This document shows positions 19,701-25,636 of a stretch of 25,636 nt of DNA, piece after piece. Source of the DNA: Antedon mediterranea. Its lineage: Eukaryota > Echinodermata > Crinoidea > Comatulida > Antedonidae. The notes beneath the pieces are model-generated. The model was given only the letters and a program-made list of their open reading frames with translations. It had not been told where the DNA came from and did no database searches. Location of the stretch: NCBI RefSeq assembly GCF_964355755.1, contig NC_092678.1, forward strand, positions 26,022,365-26,048,000, written 5' to 3'. Within the stretch, counting starts at the first letter, position 1, and every line of letters begins with the position of its first letter. The translations under genes and the position numbers were made by a program.

Positions 19701-22700
19701 ACATCCTTAAACTGGTTATGATTGAACAGATTTAAAGTATCCCTTGGTGGACATACATAATTGAAATATAAACATTTGATGAATCTTTTTGTTTTAATAT
19801 TCAGAACTCATGGGAATAAGATGATGATGGGATTTTCAGAGGTTGGAAGAAAGTCTCCAAATTTCAATGTTGCTTCTGATGTAGCAAGCGCTATTCTCAA
19901 TAGTGGTTTTGAGTTTGATGTTGGAGAAATCATTTATAATCGCTTTAGGTAAATATTTTATGATATGTATTTTTACCTTTAGTGTTGATTTTTGCCACAA
20001 ATATTTAAGAATTGATAATGCAAATGTTAATACTTGGCTTTCAAAAAGAGTTTTAAATGATCAGGTGTCAGTGCACACTGAGGCCCATTCAGTGCCTTGG
20101 TTTTGGTTAATGATATTATTAGTAAAAATGCCATCCCTGTACATACCAATATTTGGTAAACCATACACATTTGTGTAGTTGTAATAAAGAATGATGTGTT
20201 GGTTGTTTTAACAGGTCTGTTATTTCCTATGACACTTTAAGTCAGCAACTGATGCCATTGGACGTCTTGACAGCTTCAGGTTAGCTCACAAACACTAATT
20301 ACAGTTTTTTAAATAAATGTAGAATAAATTGAGACAAAGTACCTGCAAAACTGAAACTACTATTGTGACTTGCAGTCACTTGAAAGGGACAAATAAAGCA
20401 GAAACTTGTAACTCGTTGTGTTTAGCAAACGGTTTGAACTGAAATTTAATAAACAAAAGAAAACAAATAATAATATAGCAATACTAAAACATTATACAGA
20501 TATTGACTGCTTAGAGGTTAAATATAAGATTTGACATCCCCGAGGGAATGATATTAAGTTCGAGGGAATATATATTTCCCGAAGCGCCAGCTGAGGGAAA
20601 TATATATTCCCCTCGAACTTAATATCATTCCCTCGGGGATGTCAAATCTTATATTTAACCGATATAAAAGGCAATATCTGTTATATTATATAGCCAAGAA
20701 CAAGTCTGCTGGGTTGGGTGAAGCTAGGCTAGGCCTAGGCCTCCTATAGTATTTGTATTGTATTTAAAACAAGCCTGCCTAGACACCTTACCTTGCGAAG
20801 AATAATATACAGATAATTACTAATTAATGATTCCTTGGCAATAAAATATTCACTTAGGCCTAGGTCGTTTAAATTAACAGAAGAATTTCCATCAATAAGC
20901 CTATTAATAATAATATTATAATCAGGTAGGCCGAATAAAGAATTCGTCTTCTCTCGATCTTCGAGGAGCCGAATCACCGGATGTTCAGCGCGTACTAGTT
21001 ACTAGGTTACTACCGTGAGTATTGACCAATCACAAACGGTGTTTCATCACATTTAGGGTGGACTTATAACAAATGAGGGCGCTATGTATGCATAGCTTAA
21101 ATAGTTTAGAAGATTAATTTCTTCAAGCAAATTCCGTGGCCCAGCGGATGAAACGTTGTCTTGCGATGGAGTGACAATTCCACCCGAGTTCAAGATCGAG
21201 TAGATGACTTTTGTTTATTTATCGGCAAACTCGAGTGTTGCACACGAAAATTACACAGTCAATATCATCGTACTCGAGAATTTATATGATTAATGACAGG
21301 GGACACGATTATTACGCGAAAATTACACAGTCAATATCATCGTTCTCGAGGATATATACAATTTACGATCCTCGCAGCGGTAGTCATGTGATGCAGTTTC
21401 AACCAATCACGTTCGCGTATTTACATAGGCTATGTAATATAATACTATATCCAACACAAATACACTGTACTGTATTGTCTATACTGAATATCATGAACCT
21501 GATTGGTTATCTATATGTTGGTGCTTAGTCAAGCGGAACGGATAATCATGGGCGTGACAGACCGCATGGCCTACACTCATGTGAAATGTATTATTTATAT
21601 ACATTAACTTAACAAGAAATAACACACTAGCTATCTTCCATAAAACTGTTATAAAGTTGACTAATGAAGATTAGATTTATATTGTTTATATATTGAATTA
21701 AATAACTTGAATTAATAATGCATAATACAAACATATTGTGCTATCAGAAGTTTTAACATAAAGACTAAAAGGCCCATCATCGATAAAGTATAAATACAGG
21801 GCTGACTACACCTTCTCACTAATGCAGCATACACCACACACAGGGATCAACCCTGGCAAAGCATGTTCAAACCTTAAATCACTAATGTAACTAAACTAAA
21901 TAATTATTCATGTTAAGATTCATATACGATGATTCCTAAATGTTTACTAAACAAAACAATTGAAAATAAACATACGTCTATCTGCAACTATGCCCTTTTG
22001 GACAAATTAACTCTTTACATTCTAAGTTAACTGACTGATTATTTTGATGCAAACAACACAGTAATCTTGTAATTTGAGGAGCAAGAAGATATTGTTACAT
22101 ATTTATGAAATGCCATTAATGTCATTGTATGAAACGCTATTATTATATACTCAAGCTGTAATACTTAGTAGATGACATTTTACATCCTGTTTTTTTTTAT
22201 AGAAAAAATGAGTATTTATGATGATGTAGATGCTGATATTCTACGTAATTACAATGAGTTCCTGTTGGCTAATTTAGTATACATCTGTATGATAGAGGGT
22301 AACTGTAGTGAACAGAGCTCAAGGATGAGTGCTATGGATTCAGCTACAAAGAATGCTGGTAAGATAATATCTCACAAAAATATTATGAAAAGTTAGGTAG
22401 TTAAAAAAGAAACATTTCCAATAATTTGTCTTTGGATATAGTTTAGTCTCCAGATCACCTTTGACTATATTTTTAACCATAGCCCTCAGCCTAGTAAGTA
22501 TTTGTATACTATAGATTGATAATTATTTTATTGTAAAAAATATTTGTTTTATTTGGTTGATTAAATTACTTTTACAGTATGTTGCAAAATTGACTATACA
22601 TTTTTATTTGTTATAGGTGACATGATAGACAGGTTGACACTGACATACAATCGTTCACGTCAAGCCATCATCACTGGTGAACTCATTGAAATTATCTCAG

Positions 22701-22717
22701 GTGCTGCTGCTATATAG
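13673..22717 (+). CDS. ATP5F1C: ATP synthase F1 subunit gamma, mitochondrial, 8 coding exons, 292 aa
   Basis: Exons join 13673-13716, 17636-17670, 17838-17969, 18495-18696, 19805-19948, 20215-20279, 22203-22358 and 22617-22717, giving 879 nt with stop. The product is the central rotary shaft of F1, turning inside the alpha3-beta3 hexamer at the matrix side of the inner membrane. Visible: a presequence (about 1-21; K7, R19, no acidic residue; VRSM then ATLKE, like the vertebrate mature start), the N-terminal shaft helix with [20 protein letters not shown] (31-50), the Rossmann-like core with SSDRGLCGG (93-101), [12 protein letters not shown], and the C-terminal helix. The family signature ITxELxEIxxGAxA is intact at 278-291. 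The human precursor is about 298 aa, so this is full length. The first ATG is in an AAAATGG context, with a second ATG two codons on. No defects are seen. Confidence 0.96.
13888..15975. mobile_element. 2.1-kb DNA-transposon-like element, long TIRs, ATP5F1C intron 1
   Basis: About 100-bp terminal inverted repeats lie at 13888-13988 and 15877-15975, roughly 90% identical by eye. Each holds three copies of CATTTCGGCCGCC in the same relative places. Weaker inverted similarity continues outward into AGGCCT(A/C)GGT on both sides, so the real ends may lie some 20-30 bp further out. The interior has no open frame resembling a transposase; the longest I considered is about 81 codons. It is therefore non-autonomous or decayed. 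An internal hairpin, AAGGCTTAA/TTAAGCCTT, sits near 15175-15202. I do not recognise the superfamily. Confidence 0.8.
15976..16810. other. ATP5F1C intron 1, unassigned stretch
   Basis: It starts with an AGGCCTA-rich, GC-rich patch (to about 16085) containing CCTCCTAACGAAGGCGGAGG. The rest is AT-rich with no feature I can support. A 66-codon minus-strand open frame at 16428-16628 has no recognisable content. Confidence 0.5.
16811..16865. mobile_element. Inverted partial copy of the neighbouring TIR element
   Basis: This 55-bp stretch is the reverse complement, with few mismatches, of 16872-16930. It ends GGCTCTGA and is separated by GAAGAG from the next element. The pair forms a hairpin with a 6-nt loop. 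Confidence 0.8.
16872..17442. mobile_element. 571-bp inverted-repeat (MITE/foldback) element
   Basis: It begins TCAGAGCCATATA and ends TATATGGCTCTGA. Long inverted similarity runs inward from both ends, including TTTGTGTCC, GTAGAGAGTAT and a near-identical stretch around CAAAACAATCAATTTG; the inner end of each arm reads GTTACTGCGAACATGATTTT (reverse complement on the right). A central unique part of roughly 100 bp is GC-richer (CTACGCGTGCGCG). GAAGAG flanks both ends (16866-16871, 17443-17448), as a 6-bp target duplication would. No transposase is encoded. The element ends 193 nt before exon 2. Confidence 0.85.
17636..17670 (+). CDS. ATP5F1C: ATP5F1C exon 2 (aa 15-27)
   Basis: Acceptor TTTTAAACAG; donor GTAAGT; ends in phase 1. 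It encodes [11 protein letters not shown], matching the vertebrate IQVRNMATLKD around the presequence cleavage site. Confidence 0.95.
17838..17969 (+). CDS. ATP5F1C: ATP5F1C exon 3 (aa 27-71), N-terminal shaft helix
   Basis: Acceptor TTTTTTAG; donor GTAAGT; phase 1. It holds [20 protein letters not shown] and [12 protein letters not shown], nearly identical to vertebrate gamma. Confidence 0.97.
17970..18494 (+). other. ATP5F1C intron 3, unassigned
   Basis: Ordinary AT-rich intron. Short open frames on both strands at 18197-18404 overlap each other and show no family features. No snoRNA boxes or repeats were found. Confidence 0.5.
18495..18696 (+). CDS. ATP5F1C: ATP5F1C exon 4 (aa 71-138), core domain
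   Basis: Acceptor TTCTTGTAG; donor GTTAGT; ends in phase 2. It contains [20 protein letters not shown] and VGDKIRGQL. Confidence 0.96.
18759..19758. repeat. 76-bp minisatellite, about 8 units, split by an LTR
   Basis: GTTACTATAAAAG recurs at 18759, 18835, 18911, 18987, 19063, 19138, 19214 and 19290. The spacing is 76 bp except for one 75-bp unit. The eighth unit is cut after GACATC and resumes at 19701 with ACATCCTTAAACTGG. Variants alternate (AAGGCATCC/AAGACATCC; ACATACAAA/ACATAGAAA). The unit is unrelated by eye to the 76-bp unit in CEP41 intron 5. Confidence 0.93.
19308..19700. mobile_element. Solo LTR (393 bp) with 5-bp target duplication
   Basis: The insert starts TGTAGTGAA and ends ATATGACA, so it has the TG...CA ends of a long terminal repeat. 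It is flanked by the direct repeat ACATC (19303-19307, 19701-19705). The intact 76-bp units give the empty site, AAAGACATCCTTAAACTGG, with a single ACATC. A TATATAA lies at 19349-19355. There is no internal coding region, so this fits a solo LTR left by recombination; the family is not identified. Confidence 0.85.
19805..19948 (+). CDS. ATP5F1C: ATP5F1C exon 5 (aa 138-186)
   Basis: Acceptor TTAATATTCAG; donor GTAAAT; ends in phase 2. It contains [11 protein letters not shown] and [21 protein letters not shown] replaces the vertebrate SDQFLV start of this segment. Confidence 0.95.
20215..20279 (+). CDS. ATP5F1C: ATP5F1C exon 6 (aa 186-208)
   Basis: Acceptor TTTTAACAG; donor GTTAGC; ends in phase 1. 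[20 protein letters not shown] follows FR, matching FRSVISYKTEEKPIF of the human protein in its first half. Confidence 0.92.
20496..20681. mobile_element. Foldback element with near-perfect 65-bp arms
   Basis: Arms 20516-20580 and 20595-20660 are identical inverted copies except for one extra G. The loop is GAAGCGCCAGCTGA. Outer ends ACAGATATTG (20496-20505) and CAATATCTGT (20672-20681) are also inverted, with a divergent stretch between them and the arms. Arm identity suggests recent insertion or gene conversion. Transcription of intron 6 would yield a long hairpin RNA. Confidence 0.88.
20792..20998 (-). other. Exon-like open stretch on the minus strand, ATP5F1C intron 6
   Basis: Reading on the minus strand from 20998 the frame is open for 69 codons and reaches CTTCGCAAG|GTAAGG, a textbook splice donor at 20791. 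The peptide includes [19 protein letters not shown] and [19 protein letters not shown]. It has no in-frame ATG (a stop lies at 20999-21001), so it would need an upstream exon or a non-ATG start. I recognise no family. It may be a decayed exon or a transposon fragment. Confidence 0.25.
21136..21210 (+). mobile_element. tRNA-derived SINE head (or tRNA pseudogene)
   Basis: Box A-like TGGCCCAGCGG (21137-21147) and box B-like GTTCAAGATC (21188-21197) are 40 nt apart, as in RNA polymerase III type 2 promoters. The acceptor arm does not pair convincingly, so this is not a working tRNA. The downstream tail carries an internal duplication (21246-21359). Confidence 0.55.
21246..21359. repeat. 72-bp-spaced duplication after the SINE head
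   Basis: AAAATTACACAGTCAATATC occurs near 21248 and 21320, and is followed in both by ATCGT(A/T)CTCGAG. It may be part of the SINE body. Confidence 0.8.
21361..22202 (+). other. ATP5F1C intron 6, 3' part, unassigned
   Basis: AT-rich intron with no feature I can support. A decayed box B-like GGGTTGATCCC on the minus strand near 21843-21853 may be an old SINE trace. Confidence 0.4.
22203..22358 (+). CDS. ATP5F1C: ATP5F1C exon 7 (aa 208-260)
   Basis: Acceptor TTTTTTTATAG; donor GTAAGA; ends in phase 1. It contains [18 protein letters not shown] and [17 protein letters not shown], both strongly conserved. Confidence 0.97.
22617..22717 (+). CDS. ATP5F1C: ATP5F1C exon 8, C-terminal shaft helix and stop (aa 260-292)
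   Basis: Acceptor TTTGTTATAG. It encodes [20 protein letters not shown] then [12 protein letters not shown] and TAG. The gamma-subunit signature is complete. Confidence 0.97.
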
Positions 22718-22801
22718 TCAATTCTAACCTTCATTATTCTTATGTTGGGAATAGTGAGTAACTGACGTGTCAGCTTCATAGTTTTAAAAGATTGTATTAG
22801 G

Positions 22802-22860
22802 AATAAAAACACAAAAAGTAGAATGGATTGCTTTTTCATCTGTAATAAAAGTTAAATAAA
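22802..22860 (+). promoter_or_regulatory. ATP5F1C poly(A) signals
   Basis: AATAAA occurs at 22802-22807, 22844-22849 and 22855-22860, 85-138 nt after the stop codon. The first is followed by GTAGAATGG and a T-rich stretch. The 3' UTR is therefore about 100-160 nt. Confidence 0.65.
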
Positions 22861-22874
22861 TAATGTGAATCTAG

Positions 22875-23000
22875 AATGGTATTTGTTTTCTTATCTGCTT
22901 TTTATTAATGGAACATGTAACTGTTTATGCACATAGCAATGGTATTTGTTTTCTTATCTGCTTTTTATTAATGGAACATGTAACTGTTTATGCACATAGC
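22875..23000. repeat. 63-bp perfect tandem duplication downstream of ATP5F1C
   Basis: AATGGTATTTGTTTTCTTAT starts both copies (22875 and 22938), and both end GCACATAGC. No difference is seen between them. Confidence 0.95.
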
Positions 23001-23151
23001 AATATCTATGTAGACTAGTTGAGATAAAATGTAATGTAGTGAAATGTTTGTCATGTAATTATACGCAGCGGGGATATCCTGCAGACACCCCTTTTTATTG
23101 ACTTTAGGTAACCCTCTACACCATCATATAGTTAGATATTGGTACCTAGTT

Positions 23152-24770
23152 CATACTCGGAACATACCCGGAACATACTCGGAACTATATACCCAAAACA
23201 TACCAGGAACATACCCGGAGGTTACTTGGAACATTACAGAACATCCTTTGAACATACTCGGAACATACCTGGAACATACCCAGAACATACCCGGAACGTA
23301 CCCGCACAAATTCGGAACATACTCGGAACATACTCGGAACATAATCGGAACATACTTGGAACATACCCGGAACATACTCGAAACATACTCGGAACATACT
23401 CGGAGCATATTTAAAACATACCCGGAACAACCTCGGAAGTTACTTGGAACATACTTGGAACATACTCAGAACATACCCGGAACATAATCGGAACATACTC
23501 GGAACATACTTGGAACATATCTGGAACATACTCGGAACATACTCGGAACATACCCAGAACATATCTGGAACAAACTCGGAACATACCTTAAACATACTCG
23601 GAACATACTCGAAACATAGCTGGAACATACTCGGAACATAACTGGAACATACTCGGAACATACTCGGAACACACCCAGAACATACACGGAACATACCCGG
23701 AACATACCTGCACAAATTCGGAACATAATCGGAACATACTTGGAACATACCTGGAACATACTCGAAACATACTCGGAGCATATTTAAAACATACCCGGAA
23801 CATACCCTGAACAAACTCGGAAGTTACTTGGAACATACTTGGAACATACATGGAACATCCTTGGAACATACTCGGAACATACTCGGAACATACTCGGAAC
23901 ATACCCGGAACATAATCTGAACATACCCGGAGCATACCCAGAACATATCTGGAACAAACTCGGAACATACCTTGAACATACTCGGAACATACTCGAAACA
24001 TAGTCGGAACATACTCGGAAAATAGCGGGAACATACAAGGAACATACTCGGAACATACTCGGAACACACCCAGAACATACCCGCACAAATTCGGAACATA
24101 CTCGGAACACACCCGGAACATACCCGCACAAATTCGGAACATACTCGGAACATACCCGGAACATAATCGGAACATAATCGGAACATACTTGGAACATACC
24201 CGGAACATACTCGAAACATACTCGGAACATACTCGGAGCATATTTAAAACATACCCGGAACAAACTCGGAAGTTACTTGGAACATACTTGGAACATTATG
24301 GAACATCCTTGGAACATACTCGGAACATACCCGGAACATACTCAGAACATACTTGGAACATACTTGGAACATATCTGGAACATACTCGGAACATACCCGG
24401 AACATACTCGGAACATACTCGGAACATATCAGGAACATACCCAGAACATACACGGAACGTACCCGGAATATACACGGAGAAATTCGGAAAAATTCTGAAC
24501 ATACCCGGAACATAATTGGAACATATTCGGAACATACTCGGAACATACTCGGAACATACCCGGAACATAGCCGGAACATACTCGGAACATGCTCTGGACA
24601 AATTCGGAACATACTCAGAACATACCCGGAGAAATTCGGAACATACCCGGAACATACTTGGAAACTTAAATTGGAACATACTCGGAACTTACCCGGAACA
24701 TACCCGGAACATACTCGGAACATACTCTGGAGGTACTCGGAACATACTCGGAACATAGCCGGAACATACT
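23152..24770. repeat. 11-bp satellite (GGAACATACTC), about 147 units
   Basis: Consensus GGAACATACTC/ACCC/ACTT with many point variants. Longer blocks recur: CGGAGCATATTTAAAAC at about 23401, 23775 and 24235, and CCCGCACAAATTCGGAAC at about 23300, 24080 and 24124, with CTGCACAAATTCGG at 23707. So the array is built of 370-460-bp segments. Because 11 is not divisible by 3 and the unit has no stop, all frames are open for long stretches on both strands (up to 217 codons). These are very probably not genes. Confidence 0.96.
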
Positions 24771-25636
24771 GTCTGTCTAGACTGTCTGTCTAGACTGTCT
24801 GTCTAGACTGTCTGTCTAGACTGTCTGTCTAGACTGTCTGTCTAGACTGTCTGTCTGTCTGTCTAGACTGTCTGTCTGTCTGTCTAGACGGTCTGTCTGT
24901 CTAGACTGTTTGTCTAGACTGACTGTCGGTCTAGACTGACTGTCTGTCTAGACTGGCTGTCTGTCTAGACTGTCTGTCTGTCTAGACTGTCTGTTTGTCT
25001 AGACTGTCTGTCTGTATAGACTGTCTGTCTGTCTGTCTAGACTGTCTGTCTGTCTGTCTAGACGGTCTGTCTGTCTAGACTGTTTGTCTAGACTGACTGT
25101 CGGTCTAGACTGACTGTCTGTCTAGACTGGCTGTCTGTCTAGACTGTCTGTCTGTCTAGACTGTCTGTTTGTCTAGACTGTCTGTCTGTATAGACTGTCT
25201 GTCTGTATAGACTGTCTGTCTGTATAGACTGTCTGTCTGTATAGACTGTCTGTCTGTATAGACTGTCTGTCTGTATAGACTGTCTGTCTGTATAGACTGT
25301 CTATCTGTATAGACTGTCTGTCTGTATAGACTGTCTGTCTGTATAGACTGTCTGTCTGTATAGACTGTCTGTCTGTATAGACTGTCTGTCTGTATAGACT
25401 GTCTGTCTGTATAGACTGTCTGTATAGACTGTCTGTCTGTATAGACTGTCTGTCTGTATAGACTGTCTGTCTAGACTGTCTGTCTAGACTGTCTGTCTGT
25501 CTAGACTGTCTGTCTAGACTGTCTGTCTAGACTGTCTGTCTGTCTAGACTGTCTGTCTAGACTGACTGTCGGTCTAGACTGACTGTCTGTCTAGACTGGC
25601 TGTCTGTCTAGACTGTCTGTCTGTATAGACTGTCTG
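24771..25636. repeat. CTGTCTGTCTAGA-type satellite, open at right edge
   Basis: Units are 13 bp (ACTGTCTGTCTAG) or 17 bp (ACTGTCTGTCTGT then CTAG or ATAG), differing by one GTCT step. A stretch at about 25170-25460 is nearly pure 17-bp ACTGTCTGTCTGTATAG. A block of roughly 190 bp including GACGGTCTG, TGTTTGTC, GACTGTCGG and CTGGCTG is repeated in the same order from about 24888 and 25071, with part of it again from about 25560. It runs past the window. Confidence 0.96.

Noticed and set aside
19903-20178. 91-codon + frame overlapping ATP5F1C exon 5
   Set aside because: It is out of frame with the true exon and runs into the intron. The peptide has no recognisable features.
21211-21528. 105-codon + frame in ATP5F1C intron 6
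   Set aside because: It starts without ATG, runs over the SINE tail duplication and shows only the duplicated KITQSISS peptide.
21770-21875. Possible second tRNA-derived SINE on the minus strand (GGGTTGATCCC)
   Set aside because: The box B lacks one base and no convincing box A lies upstream on that strand.
23098-24793. Many overlapping long open frames on both strands (up to 217 codons) encoding EHTRNILGTYS- or MFRVCSEYVPS-like repeats
   Set aside because: They are translations of an 11-bp satellite without stop codons. All frames on both strands give the same cycling peptide, so openness carries no coding evidence. No promoter, splice or start context singles one out.

Overview
This is a eukaryotic, intron-rich, AT-rich window carrying two protein-coding genes, both on the + strand. 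The proteins are clearly animal. The many AGGCCTA-type tracts and the amount of intronic minisatellite suggest a marine invertebrate deuterostome, with an echinoderm as my best guess. That taxonomic call is inference and is weak.

Layout: 1-1329 is a ~100-bp satellite running off the left edge. 1330-1954 is the 5' flank of gene 1. Gene 1 (1955-11710, 12 coding exons, 346 aa) is CEP41, a centrosomal/ciliary protein with a catalytically dead rhodanese domain. 11718-13580 is intergenic, with a 58-bp array and a 98-bp duplication. Gene 2 (13673-22717, 8 coding exons, 292 aa) is ATP5F1C, the gamma subunit of mitochondrial ATP synthase. After its poly(A) signals the window ends in two abutting simple satellites: an 11-bp array (23152-24770) and a CTGTCTGTCTAGA-type array (24771 to the right edge). 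I rebuilt both genes exon by exon from splice signals, reading-frame phase and similarity to the animal proteins. Every junction keeps frame.

Introns hold most of the length. CEP41 introns carry minisatellites with 43-, 76-, 152-, 71- and 71-bp units. The 76-bp array has 45 units in exact register. Introns 8 and 10 look like U12-type (minor spliceosome) introns, one GT-AG and one AT-AC. Intron 3 holds a frame-compatible candidate cassette exon and two X-box-like motifs. ATP5F1C introns carry a 2.1-kb element with long terminal inverted repeats, a 571-bp inverted-repeat element flanked by 6-bp direct repeats, a 76-bp array split by a solo LTR with a 5-bp target duplication, a near-perfect 65-bp foldback, and a tRNA-like SINE head.

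The two genes share no pathway: one acts at centrioles and cilia, the other in the mitochondrial inner membrane. They are simply head-to-tail neighbours. I found no bacterial-type operon, CRISPR or toxin system. The unusual content is splicing architecture and repeat biology.
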